64,000 nucleotides of DNA from Progne subis subis (lineage: Eukaryota; Chordata; Aves; Passeriformes; Hirundinidae). Where the stretch lies: assembly GCA_022316685.1 (NCBI GenBank), contig JAKJHU010000026.1, forward strand, positions 2,473,501 to 2,537,500. The letters are read 5' to 3'. Made by a program: the position numbers and the translations under genes. Position 1 is the first letter of the stretch, and the number at the start of each line of letters is the position of its first letter. Positions 1 to 11,400 of the stretch are shown here, piece by piece. A model generated the notes under the pieces. That model ran no database searches. It was not told the origin of the DNA and saw only the letters and a program-made list of their open reading frames with translations.

Positions 1-560
1 AGGAGAGGATACCATACACGCCCTTAGTTAAGGCAAAGATATTCAAAGGAGGTTTAGAATACCCATTTGCCTAACAGTATCACTTTTATTAAACAAGACA
101 TTCAGATATGTATCTTACCTTGATGCAGCTAAGAAACTGAAATGAGCATTTTACAAATTTTGATTTTGGCTGATAATTTAGCATGTTGTTGTATATTTAA
201 AAGAATACTAGCTGGTAAACTATGGTAACCCTCTCAGCTCTCTAGTTGCTGAAAACTGTAAAGGATCAAAACCCACAAACTGATAGTAGCAATGACTATT
301 TCTGTGCCAATTTTAGTTGTACAGGCTTTTCCAAGCAAATTACTCAGAACACTTATTTCTGAGATATATTGCAAACCCTGTGTAACTTGTAATCCAGCTA
401 CAAAGTCTGGTAGTGTTTGATTTCATGCAGGTGAGCATTCGTTGCCTAAGCCCACGTTTAAACACAAGCTCAAATAACAGCCTCTTTCTTTCCCTCTAAT
501 GTTGCTTCACACTAACAGTGCGGTGGTTGGGCAATTTAACAAGGCACTCTCGACAGTCTG
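1..560. other. AT-rich 5' flank, no gene seen
   Basis: This is ordinary AT-rich sequence upstream of the CpG-rich domain. I see no long reading frame, recognisable repeat or RNA gene in it. It lies about 2.4 kb or more upstream of the inferred BASP1 transcription start, so distal regulatory sites are possible but none can be supported from sequence alone. Confidence 0.6.
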
Positions 561-2097
561 AATATCATGGTCTCATGGGCACTGTTGCGGCCCGGCCCAG
601 CCTAACCTGGGGCTCCCTCTGGGCCCCACCCATGGTCCCGGACTGATTCCAGCCCAGGCCCCTGGCTGACCGCTTCTCCTGTCATGCTGCTGCGCTCTGC
701 CCGCCTCTGCTTTACCCCATGGCTAAATTTTGGACCCGTCTTGCCTCTCACTTCTCGCCAGCCCTTCCTCACAAATACTCCTGGCTCTGAAATGAAACTG
801 AGGCGAGGGATTTTCTCCCTCGACCTTGCAGCTCGCCACCGCCGGGTAGGCTCCGGCGTTACCGACTCCTCTACGGGGATGCTCCCGGGAAAGCGGGCGG
901 ACCCCTGCTCCCCCTCTCCCGTGGGCTACGCCAGGCAGCGCAGGGGCGGGACGCGCCTCGCCTCTGCGGGGAGCAGCTGCCTCCTTCTCCGACGGCCGAG
1001 GACGAGTCAGGGCGTGTCTCCCTGCCTTTCTTCTCTTTCCTCGATTACCCGATGTAACGCTGACTGCTGCAAGCCTCACCCGCGCAGCCGGTGCAGCCCC
1101 ACCCATGAGCCCGTTACCGTGAGCGCAGAGATAGCGCGGCCGGGGAGGAGCGGGGACAGGGTCCCGCCCGCCCTCCTTCCCCGCATCCCTCCCCCAGCTG
1201 CGGCAGGGCGCAGCCAGCCCGCGGCGCGCCTCGGGAGGGTGGGATGCTGCATCGGGGCAGGTGTGGCATGGACAGCTCTGCGCCCCGGCAGTTGCAGAGC
1301 GAGGGTTAAACCACCAGGAAAACGCGGAGATACCAAGGAAAACTGGGAAAATAAAACCCCATAGCATAAAAATGTGAGGAAAAGACTGGCTTGCGAACGC
1401 TTTCACGAAAATGTAAGGATTTGTCCCTGACCGGTGAACCCGCCGTGTCCATGCTCCTCCTTTTCCTCCCTTCACGCCCGGGGTTTTTGTGTGACCGTGG
1501 GGAGACAACGGGGGCTCCCGCCGCGCTGCCAGGTCGTCCCTGAGCCTCTCCTCTGGCGTTTCGGACCGGCTCCCAGCCCCGGCAGCGGCTGGGTGGGTGC
1601 TCGGCACAGCTACAGGTTGCAGGGTGCGGTGTGTGGAACACAAACTCAAATACATTTTGTTGCCCGATAGTTTTCCTTCACGGCAACGTCCGGGAAGCCC
1701 GACTTCTCGCACCGCACATCACACCGCACACCACGGCTCTCAGAAGAACACCCTGGCGGCCGCACCCTCCCTCTCCACACGCCCTGCTCCCCTTTCGCTC
1801 CATATCCATCGAAAATGCAAGCCGGACTTAACCTTATCACGAGGCTCCCTACTACGCTTCTCTCACTCGGTCCTTGTCCCCAGAAAAATGGGAAACAGCT
1901 TCCATTGTTCTTGCTGAAAGATGGTGCTGCTGTCTTTGAAGCCCCGGTGCAGCCGGATCGCGCCCCTCGAGCCAGATGTTTCCCCAGGACGTGCCGCCAC
2001 CGCGGTCCGTTCTCAGCGGCTCCGCTCCACCGGCCTTCCCGGGCTGCGGGTCCCGGGGCCTGTCACTCGGCGGAGCCGGCGCCCGGCCCGACCCATT

Positions 2098-2133
2098 CCG
2101 GCTCGGCCCGGCCCGTCCCGGCTCGGCCCGGCC
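2098..2133. repeat. Short GC-rich direct repeat, 20-bp unit, just under 2 copies
   Basis: A 20-bp unit beginning CCGGCTCGGCCCGG is repeated head to tail, the second copy losing its last four bases. It lies in the CpG island about 0.85 kb upstream of the TATA-like element. It may carry GC-box-type sites, but no perfect GGGCGG is claimed. Confidence 0.6.
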
Positions 2134-2874
2134 GCCGCTCGGGGAGCAGAGGGCGCCCCAGCCCCGCGCACCGCCCGCCGCCGCCGGGCTCCCGCAGCGC
2201 GGAGCGGGCGCGGAGCAACGAGCAGGGCGCGCCCAGCGCCCGCCAGAGCCAGGCTGTTAAAAGAGGGCGGTGGGAAAGTGCGAGCAGCACCCTCGGTTGT
2301 GCTGTGGCGGCCTCAGGGATGCTTTGGAACGGGGGGAGAGCTGGAGGGATACCGGTCCTGAAGCCCCAGCGACGTTCAGGCCAGCTCTTCAGCCGCAGGA
2401 GCACCCGGGAGAGATCCATTCTCCTGAGAAATGTGTTGCTTTCCTCTATTTTGCTGCCTTTTGTGTTTAACCGGCAGACCCTCTCCTTAAGAGTGCTAAG
2501 AGCATCCAGGGCCGGGAATTTTTAGTCTCTTCCGCCCGTGCCGCCCCTCTCCGCCGTGAGAGCGGCTCTCCCGCTCCCCGAGCGAGCTGCAGGTGTAGGC
2601 AGGGGCCCGGCTCGCCCTCTCACTCCGCCGCGCAGCATCCCAGCTCCGCCGGGCTCGGACCCTCCGCCCCACGGTGCACAGTCGCCCCCTCCGCGGCTGG
2701 AGTGCGGAGGGTCGCGGAGCGCCCCGCATCCCGGCGTGCGGCCCCGCGCCGCGCCCGCTCTCCTCGGGGCAGGGAGGTTGGCCGCTCCCTTCCCTTTTTT
2801 CCGAGGGGTGTGTGTGTGGGGGGGGGTAATGCCGCAAGGTGCGTTCGCGGCCCCCCCGCCGCATCTCGCACGGG

Positions 2875-2964
2875 TGATATTTAAACCTGGGCTCCGTGCG
2901 CCCCCTAAGCGCCAGCGCCGCGCAGCGCATCCCCCGCCCGCGGGCCCCGAAAATAAATAAATAA
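2875..2964 (+). promoter_or_regulatory. BASP1: Candidate core promoter with two TATA-like elements
   Basis: Two AT-rich motifs stand out in otherwise GC-rich sequence: GATATTTAAA at about 2875-2884 and AAATAAATAAATAAA at 2950-2964. Either could act as a TATA-like element. The second would place a start near 2980-2995, about 250 bases before the exon 1 donor, which is reasonable for a short non-coding first exon. The start itself cannot be read from sequence, and CpG-island promoters often use dispersed starts, so the assignment is inferred. Confidence 0.45.
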
Positions 2965-2984
2965 AGCGCGTGGCTTTTGAACTG

Positions 2985-3236
2985 CCCACAGACTGTCACA
3001 GGGAAGGGGGGAGGGAGGGAAAGAGGGAGGGGGAGAGAGTGAGAAATGCAGAGGCAGCAGCCGCGGTAGCGGCGGCAGTGCTCCAGCAGGCACTAGGCAC
3101 TCCAGTCCCGGCGAGCGAGCGGGCGAGAGCCACAGCGCTCCGAGCGAGGCGAGGGGGCTCTGGGCTACCCGGGACTCTCTTTGTGACACCCCAGCACACA
3201 AACACACCGACAGGGACCGAGGAAAAACACATAAAG
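2985..3236 (+). other. BASP1: BASP1 exon 1, non-coding 5' UTR (start approximate)
   Basis: The 3' edge is well supported: the sequence reads AAAG followed by GTAAGA, a near-perfect splice donor, with the exon ending at 3236. The 5' edge is only estimated from the TATA-like element upstream. The exon is purine-rich at its start (3000-3046) and then GC-rich with CAG and CGG runs. Vertebrate BASP1 genes have an untranslated first exon and put the whole reading frame in exon 2, which matches the arrangement here. No start codon in this stretch opens a convincing frame. Confidence 0.7.
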
Positions 3237-3306
3237 GTAAGACGCGGTGTGTCTCACTTATGTCATTTACACAGCAGCCCGCGAGATCTTCGCCGATTTT
3301 ATCATT

Positions 3307-3327
3307 CCCCCCCCCCCCCCCCCCCCC
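3307..3327. repeat. Poly(C) run, 21 bases
   Basis: An uninterrupted run of 21 C lies about 70 bases inside intron 1. Such runs are prone to length error in sequencing and can form i-motif or G-quadruplex structure on the opposite strand. Confidence 0.95.
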
Positions 3328-3658
3328 TTCCGTTGTGTCTCGATTGTGGGGAGAGGAGATGTGCGTGTGAATCGGTAAGAGCAGAGGGAGCGGAGCAGCC
3401 CGGGAGGCGCCTGCCCGGGCACATTTTAGGAATATCGCTCCGAGGAGCTCTATTCCTCGAGAGGGGACCACCTGGGAGCGGGATCGAGACACACAACGGA
3501 CCGAAGGCGATTCCGTGAGATTTAAATGCCCGGGAAGGCTCTCTTGGGGAAGGGTGGGGGTAGCGGTGGGTGTGGTGGGAATAATAGTGGTTTATGCCCG
3601 ATTTCTTTTCGGTGCTTTTAGCCTGTTTCCAAAGGGAGTCTGCTTAATTAGTAATAAT

Positions 3659-3662
<4 letters not shown>

Positions 3663-3694
<32 letters not shown>

Positions 3695-3706
3695 AGAAGA
3701 AGAAGA
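3663..3706. repeat. Poly(A) run followed by short GAA repeat
   Basis: Thirty uninterrupted A (3663-3692) are followed by four to five GAA units. The run sits in a short AT-rich gap within the CpG-rich domain. It could be the tail of an old retroposed fragment, but no body of such an element is recognisable next to it. Confidence 0.9.
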
Positions 3707-4435
3707 AAAAGGGAAAAAAAATTAAAAAAGAAAGATGCCCCAAGCTCTCCATGAAAGGAAGCGCTAGGAGAAGAACGCGCACGGCGCCAGGAAGATGGCA
3801 GGGCGGCTGGGCGGGGGGCGGCGGTGCTGCAGGGGGATGGCGGGGGGCTCCGCGGGGTGCGGGGGGCGTCGGGGCGGGCGAGGAGCCGGGAAGCGGCGCT
3901 TGTCCATTGTGGCCGGCGACAACGCGATCGTTCCCAGCGAGGAGGCGCGGAAGCGGCGCTGCCTCCGCCGTCACGCGTGCGCGTGGACTCGCCGACGGGA
4001 TGGAAGCGCTGCTCCCGGCGGGGCAGCACACGCCGAGGCTCGGGGGCTCGGCCGCCCGAGCAGGGGCTGCGGACCCGCCGTCAAATTCGACAGGGACCGC
4101 CGCTGCCGCCCGCCGCGCTACGCCCTGATGCGCCTGTTCCATGAATATTCACCGGCTGCCGCCCCCCGCTTCCCACAGGTCCCCTTCAGCCCTCTGGCTT
4201 TCCGTTTTCCCTCCACCAAGGAAAGCTACAGCTCCCCTAGACCTTTTTTTCTTTCCCCTCCCGACCCGCCGTGTCGCCTCTCCCCACGCACACGCGTGTC
4301 TTTCAAACGCGGCTCCCGCAGGGCGCTTTCCCCGCGCCTCGGCTGGGCGTGGCGGCTCACGCGGGGGAAAGGGAGGCGGACACACGCACACCCCCGGGAC
4401 ACCCCCGCCCTCCTGCCACGCCGGATGGGCGCCGC

Positions 4436-4632
4436 GCGGGGGGATGCGGGGCGCTGGGAGGATGCTGGGCGGCGGGGGGATGCGGAGAGGAGGGGGGATG
4501 CGGGGCAACGGGGGTATGCGGAGTGGAGGGGGGGTGTGCGGAGCCGCGGGGAGAAGCGGGGCGGAGCGGGATGCGGAGCGGCGGGGGGATGCGGGGCGGA
4601 GGAGGATGCGGAGCGGCGGGGGGATGCGGGAA
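4436..4632. repeat. GC-rich minisatellite, degenerate unit of roughly 17-20 bp
   Basis: About ten imperfect head-to-tail units share the core GGGGGGATGCGGAGCGGCG. Units vary in length and by point changes, as expected for an ageing tandem array. Runs of G recur on the + strand, so several overlapping G-quadruplex motifs are possible. It is in the first 1.4 kb of intron 1, inside the CpG-rich domain. Confidence 0.9.
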
Positions 4633-4669
4633 GCCCCCTCCGCCCTGCCCGCGCCTTTGTCTGTGCCCG

Positions 4670-4679
4670 GCGCATGCGC
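4670..4679. promoter_or_regulatory. Perfect NRF1-type palindrome
   Basis: The sequence GCGCATGCGC matches the palindromic consensus of NRF1, a CpG-island transcription factor. It lies about 1.4 kb inside the intron, beside the minisatellite. It could mark an alternative or antisense start within the island. Only the motif is seen; binding is inferred. Confidence 0.6.
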
Positions 4680-4956
4680 GGAGGCCGTGGCGCGGCCGGG
4701 CCGGCGGCGGAACAAAGGCTCCGCGCTGCGCCGCGACCCCCGGGCGCTCCCCCCGCCCGCCCTCCGCCAGCCCCAGCGTGGTTCGTCGGGGTGACCCAGC
4801 GGTACCCCGGCACTCTTCCTTCCCCGCGCTGCGCCTGGCTGAGCTTTGGCGTCTGTTACTCTGCGCCACGACGGAGCGGACCCGTGCGCCCCCGCCCGCG
4901 TCCCCCCATCATCTCAGCGACACAAAATTTGGCATTTAGGAAGGGGAAAAGGCCGG

Positions 4957-5004
4957 CCGCCCTGCCCGCCGCCTCCCCGCCCGCCCTGCCCGCCGCCTCC
5001 CCGC
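4957..5004. repeat. Perfect tandem duplication of a 24-bp GC-rich unit
   Basis: Two identical 24-bp copies (4957-4980 and 4981-5004), each beginning CCGCCCTGCCCGCC, lie head to tail. The perfect identity suggests a recent duplication or an actively varying tandem repeat. Confidence 0.9.
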
Positions 5005-5499
5005 CCGCAGCGGGTTTCGGTGGGCGCCGGCGAGCGCCCGCGGGTGCCCGCAGAGCTCCCCCGCCCCGCGCTCCAAGACCCGCCCCGCTCCTCTCAGCGG
5101 CCTCGGGGGGGCCGGAGACGGGGGCAGGGGGTCCCTCTGCAGCAGCGCGGGGTCGTTCGTGGGTCCCTTGGAGCAAAGACCGTGCCGCGTACGTGCCGCA
5201 GTCGGGAGCCCCGCGGAGCAGCCACGCCGCAGGGACGTGCTCCCTGCCGGGGTCTGTCCAGGAGACACACGCGTGCTCTGCGTGCCCGGGCGGCCTCCTG
5301 GAGCGTCTCCCTCTGCCGAGGGGAAGCAGTCTATCAAGAGAAAGATTGTGTGCGTGCGTGTTAGTGCGACATCTTGAGATCTCTTTTGTTCGAATTGTGG
5401 CGTCTCGATGCTGGCGTTGGTCCCTGATGCCTCTTCACCGCTCTTCTTTCCCCGCTCTTGTCCAAAATTCGGATATATGTCTCTCTTTAGAGGGAGCAT

Positions 5500-8400
5500 G
5501 CTTAAAGCCTGTTTGAAATGGATAGTTTTGTAAGCTAATGACAGTTTCTCAACAGAAGACAACCGATATGTTAGTCAGGCTGGAGTTAAAGCTGACAAAA
5601 GAATATTGCCAGTGGGCTGCTGAACAGGCGATGGCAGTGGATTTTATTGCTTCCCCTCGAGGGTGATGAACATTTGCTAGAAAACATACACCCCAAGGCC
5701 CCTTGCATAGAAATTACTTGTTATTTCCAGTGTTTCCAATTAAGATCTCTTCTGAAGAAGCCATCAGAGCCCTAAAATATGTCTAAATGTCCCTTCTCTG
5801 CTTGCCAGATGCTTGCCAGGCACCACCTAAACTGGTGGCCAGGCTTCAAACACCGAATGGTTTTTTCCCTTGTGTACATGTTCCCCATTAAGCCAGGGAG
5901 AGTCTGGAGTGGGAGTGCCATACTGAAGGAAGATGCAGCATATACTGCTACTGTGCTCTCTCCAGGGGAGATACCTCCAGAGTCCCTTTTGTATTCAGGG
6001 TGTTTCTGAGAATTCTGGGCAACCTTTAAGGGTGAGGAAAAAAGAAGAAGCAAGGATATGGCCAAAGGTTTTTTCACTTACTGTCTACTCATTGTCTCAC
6101 AGAACTTCATGTGAGGGAGAAGCTTTGTTTTGTGCTCTCCCTTGCTAGTGGATTGTACGCAGTGGGTATTTTCTTTTTGTCTGGCTGTTTCAGTTTAGCC
6201 AGGGAGGACCAAGTGCGACCTATGGACAGAATAAATACAAAACGTTGGAAATTTCATGGTGACTCTGTCTATTCTTGTATGCTTCATGTATGAAATAGCT
6301 GATTGGGTAATACAGGGAAATTGTATATAGCTGCCAAAATGCAATCATGCAGCAGTCTTTTTCTGTTGATTTGAACCTCTGAGTATATCATATCCAGTTA
6401 AAATCAACATTAAAAGGGTAAAAATGATAAAATCACTGTTCAAGTTATTGCCTGAAGCAATGATCAAGTGAATTTTTTTCCTCTCCCCCACCCTCTTCCA
6501 TACATCTTTGCATTTGAAATCCAACACCCTCTGAAGGAACGTGGTGATACAAAGTTGATTTATTCCAAAAAGTGGAACACCTTTGGCACATACCCTTACC
6601 TTAAGACTACAGAGTATGCAACCTCCATAATTTCTGAACCATGTCTAGAGCTGTCTCCAGTTCTTAAGTACTTGTGTTCTGATCTTTCAAAATCAAGTCT
6701 GTGGAATAAATTGTATTTTCCAAGTGAAGCTTCTTCTGTTTGCGCTGTGTTCCACTGGTAGCTTTGTCCCATGCAGTGAACCGTGAAGTCCTTCAGCAGA
6801 ACCTCCTGCGTACACGGCAGCTTCCATCTGAACAATGGTAAATTCTTCCCTTGTGCCGGCACCCACCCATGGCCCAATGGCATGCACTGAGCAGGGTAAA
6901 AAAAAAAGCTGGTTGCAGGGCAGAAACAGGCCTTCCCATGAAATCTTGGGAGGCTTCTGTGTGGTTACATTTTCAGACACTCGGCTACCATTGAGCTAGT
7001 AATTATTTGGAAATCTGCCATGGAAAGCTGATCTTGCAATAATTTTGAAAACAAGATTTTTTTTTTTTTCCCCTCCCTTCTGTATGAGGAGTATTCTGCA
7101 GTTTTCTGTACATATTTGTGCACAAATCCCACGTCTTGATTTGGGTGTGTAGGTGTAAGCGTAGTGTCCAGTTGTTCAACGTTAATTTAATGGATAAAAT
7201 CTAGTTCTTCAAGTAAGAAAACTAGATGATCTTCAAATACATAATGAAGAGTATAATAGTCAACCAATATTCAAGGCTTTATCTTCATTCATACAAGGGT
7301 ATAAAGGCAGGCCATTTGGAGGTATGCTACAGAACTATGGAGACTGATTTATAACAAGAAAGATACTTAGGTATAATTTGAGATGCTTCTTCTGTGTCAA
7401 TCAGGAATGAAAAGAATAAGGTAACAGCCAGAGAAATCAAAGAAATTCTGAAAGCATTATAGACTTGATAACAGAAACCATATGCAGCATAAAGGGGGTT
7501 TCATGCATTAGTAGGAAATGCTTTCAAGATTAAAAAAATATGCAGAGGGAAGAAGGGGGGGAACCTTGTGCAGAATGGAAAGGACTTTAAAGTCTTCCTT
7601 ACAATATCTTTTATCTCACAGTTCTCTTCCCTAAAAGTGATGCCACCTAAGTCTCTTACTTCAAGATGGAGAAATGTGATTAATATAAAAATGTATCTAT
7701 TGTTTATTTGGTTATGAAAATCCATAAGTTTAAAATAGAAATAGATTGATAGCAACGTGGTTCCTCAAACATGAAAGATTCCTGACTTGCCAGAATCTGA
7801 AAATAAATCCTTTGACTTTCTTCTGCACACCAATAAATGTGAAGAGATACTGATTTGTAACACATGTGGAATGGTCAGGTTTTGCCTAGGAGCAAGATGT
7901 GTAGTAATTCCGTCTTAAGTACGGTTAATGGAATTTAACTCTGAGGAAACAGTTTTATTAATAAAAACCTTCTGTCTTAGTATATAAATCATAGACTGAT
8001 CTCTTTTGATGTGTTTGGTATTGTCTAATGCAGAATAGGAATGAAGTAGTCGGTATAGTTGCCTGACTTGTTGGGTATATACTGCCAAGTGCCCCACCAG
8101 TGTGATAGCATTGGGAAAGCCATATGCTTTTTAGTCACATGTTGCATAGTTTAGATTTTGGCCTGGTAAGTGGTGCCACATATGATTGTGATCTGCTGAT
8201 CCAGGGATTGTTTTTTTTAACCTTTAGGAATCTGAACGCCTTTTCAGTAGATTTTATTTTTGTGTACACTGCCTTAGCAGTTGTTCAGAGTGGCGTGACC
8301 TAGTGCTTCATGTAAATCATAGGACTGATGGCAGGATCTTCCTTTTGATTAGAGGCTTACTGTCCTTACAAAGGATAAAACACTGAATATATAGTAACAC

Positions 8401-11400
8401 TGGGCCTTAGCTACCAACCTTGATGGATGATGTCATGATTGTGATTGTAATACTACTGATGCCTTGGCATGAAGAGGATGTGAATGAACTGTTGAAGAGT
8501 AACCTTTTCCTTCAGGCAAAAGCCTAGTATCTGTAATGACAAAGTTTCCCAAGGATTAATTTTAAAGACAGAAATCTATGCCATCATGACTTTGCTTGAC
8601 AAATGGAAGCTACTTCTGTATGAGTAGTGAAACTACTATCTCCTGTTTCAATAGTCTTTAAATACTCAATGGATGCAGAACACAACCCCTGCAGAAGGAC
8701 AGAGCCTGGTTATGGTATTTGAACTTATTTTCTGCTATTACTATTTTTCTTGTATGGTTGGTTGGTGATGGAGGGGCTCATATTCAAAATTTCGCCTTGA
8801 TGTGATTAACTATGTTAGGATGAAGTAGATGGTCACATAGCGGGATCCTGTAGATGTGCATCTGCTGGACAAATTTAAGATGATTTCTGAACTATGGAGA
8901 GCAAATGAAGCAAAGTTAGACAAAATAAAGAATGGATCAAAAATGATAGAACTGATGCAAGTTTCTCTCATCTTCCTACCTTAGAAAAAAACACATGCCA
9001 AACGTGCACAAATCGGGATGTAGAAAACAATGAAAACCCAATTACAAACATATTCAACATGGAAGAGTTACACCATGAGAAATTCTTTGGTATGTGCTTG
9101 TCTGAGATAGACTAGAGCCACAGAATTGCTACATCAGCTTCCTGTAATCATCCTTCCTCAAGGCAGTGAAGCGCGTCATTAGCGGAGAATGAAAACAAAA
9201 ACTTAAACAGGGTAGAGGTGGTATAAAATTAAGAGTCTGGAAAAGGACAGGGTGAAACCCGTCACCACTGGATGAGGTGTTCAGATTATTTCTACATTTC
9301 CCTTTCATAAACAAAGTTTCCAGTAAGGCAAAGTTGCTGTGTTCTGGCCAGTGCTGGTAAGTGCATGATTGACTTTTGCTGCTAATTGTGCAGATCTGGT
9401 GGGAGGAGGCAAATTCAGTGAGATCTGAGGTGGTGAAAACAGTTCTTATGGGTTTCTTGCTGTCACTAGAAAAACTGAAGCAAATGGGGAAGATGTGCTA
9501 GCTGCTCTAACCAACGTTTCCTAAATAGATGTGCTGAGAGTGGGGCTCGTTTTCCTCCATCACTCAGCCCTGCATGTAAACCCTGCTCCAGTGAACGTAT
9601 ATCTGCACTGGGAATACCTGGTGTCACTAAAGAGAGGGTGAAAGATGTATGCTGGCTGTTGCTTTTCTTTTCAGATCTACTGGCCTTGCAAAGCAAGGGA
9701 GACGGAAGTTCTCCAGAGGATACAATTAAAAATCAGGCCAGATTTTCCAGAGTCTTCCATTCCACACTTTGCTTGTGATGTGGGAGAGTACTGTTGGTTG
9801 GTAACTTTATTTCACTTGGAGCTTTCACTAGAGCGTGTGATGCCACTGTGGGGTGCCTGAGTGCTCAGGATAGCCCCTGAACCTGTAATTCAAATGCTTA
9901 AACTAGCAGAATGAAGCAAATGTGGAAATGTGAAAATGTGGAAACCCTTTCCTTGTTTGCAGTCCTCACATGCTCTATGTAACTCCAGCAATCATAACTA
10001 AGTTTTCTGGTAGCTCTAGAATGCTGCATGTAGGATGTGAGAGTTCAAGAAGAGTGACAAGTTGTCCTTGAAGATATCTTTTTGTCTGAAGGATCTGGTA
10101 TTACTCACAGGAGAGAATTTTAGTAAGAGGAATTTATCCATTCTCTGCTTCTATATGCTGTTCCCTTTTCTCATTTCCTACCCTTGGAGACCTTCGTCTG
10201 GAAAAAAAAACATCCTCCGGTGAAGAGGTACCAGCAGAAACATTTTAAGCTGCTTGTAGCCATCTGATGTTCAACCAATACTGTGCATTTTAATGATTTA
10301 TTCAGTGCTATTTTCCCTAGTGATATCTAGAGGAACATTCAGCTTTCTGCATAGTGGCCCATCATTTCCATCCAGTTGCCTTGATCGGATGACATTACCT
10401 TAATGAATTAGCTTTTAGAGCCAGGCTAAGTAAGAACTGCCATGTGCACTGAAATACGATAGTTCACCAGAGTGCACTATTTTCCTGTTCATGTAATAGT
10501 GAGTAGAAGCCTCAACAGAGCTCAAGAAAACTAATATTACAGTATTTTTTTATAAGCACTAGACTAATTATTAGGTCACTGAAAGTTCAGCTGTCATCCT
10601 CTTCTGTGGATGAGTCAGTGACTGACAGATTCATGAAGAAATTATTGGTGCTGCTAGCGATAGGAATGTGGCACTCCTTGTGGTGTGTCATTTCCTGACT
10701 GAACAGCACACTGTATTGACAATCCACTGTGCCACAAGGTATTGAAAGTGGCCTTCAGTGCTGAGGTACCTTCTGTTACCAAGGGTTCAAACTGGACTGC
10801 ACATCACCTACAGGTGTTTTTGCAAGCATGGAACTCTTGGAACGTCACTGTTACCAAGACATTATGGAGAAGAGCAAACATATCAGTTAACAGATGACAA
10901 ATGCTTGAAGCAGGATAAGTATTTTGTCTTTAAATGCTTGCCATGTGTGTTCTGAGTTGGAGTTGATATATGGAGTGTGGTGTTGAGGGAAATGAGCTGG
11001 CGTTGCATGCTCTCCCACAGCCATTGACCCTGTGAGGAACATCCGAGTGCCTCACCATCCGAAACACAGAGGTGAGAGAGAGCGAAGGAAATTCTGCACT
11101 GACAGATTCATGCTTCAGAAGAAAATGTCTGTCCAGGAGATTTCTGTGGAACAATGACAGTAAATTTACAGGCTGAGAACAGATATATTTATCTCAGCAG
11201 CTTTTATTTCCTTTCTACTTAAAACCCAAGTTATTTGGCGCATCTTCTGACTGAAGAAGCTATTTTAAATGCCTCTTGCTGAAAATGGTATTCTAACCTG
11301 TTGGGATATACCATATTTTCTCTGTCCATATTTGTAAATGTATCCCATTAAACTAATTTTTCTTCAAACTAATTTTTCATCTAGCTTTGGCTCTGTGCCC

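Larger units (their letters stand above)
560..5400. promoter_or_regulatory. BASP1: CpG-island domain covering the BASP1 promoter and start of intron 1
   Basis: The sequence changes sharply at about 560 from AT-rich to GC-rich with frequent CpG, and stays so in blocks (about 580-1720, 1900-2400, 2520-3500, 3740-5330) before reverting to AT-rich. Dense CpG over several kilobases is typical of vertebrate promoters of neural and developmental genes. The block contains BASP1 exon 1 and its donor site, so it is assigned to this gene. AT-rich interruptions occur at about 2400-2520 and 3590-3740. Very long open frames on both strands in this block are products of low stop-codon density, not genes. 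The limits were set by eye. Confidence 0.85.

Noticed and set aside
684..1712. Long open frames on both strands (+ 684-1364, 226 codons; - 723-1712, 329 codons) in the CpG island
   Set aside because: GC-rich DNA has few stop codons; the products are low-complexity Arg/Pro/Gly/Ala-rich with no domain, and frames overlap on both strands.
2496..3518. Several overlapping frames around exon 1 on both strands
   Set aside because: All are compositional; BASP1 exon 1 is known to be untranslated and none of these frames joins the BASP1 frame across the splice.
3663..3692. A30 run as the tail of a processed pseudogene
   Set aside because: Sequence on both sides shows no cDNA-like body and no target-site duplication that I can see.
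3795..5516. 573-codon + frame after exon 1
   Set aside because: It runs through the minisatellite and CpG island, is open together with several other frames, and has Gly/Arg/Ala repeats with no recognisable domain. It is best explained by composition.
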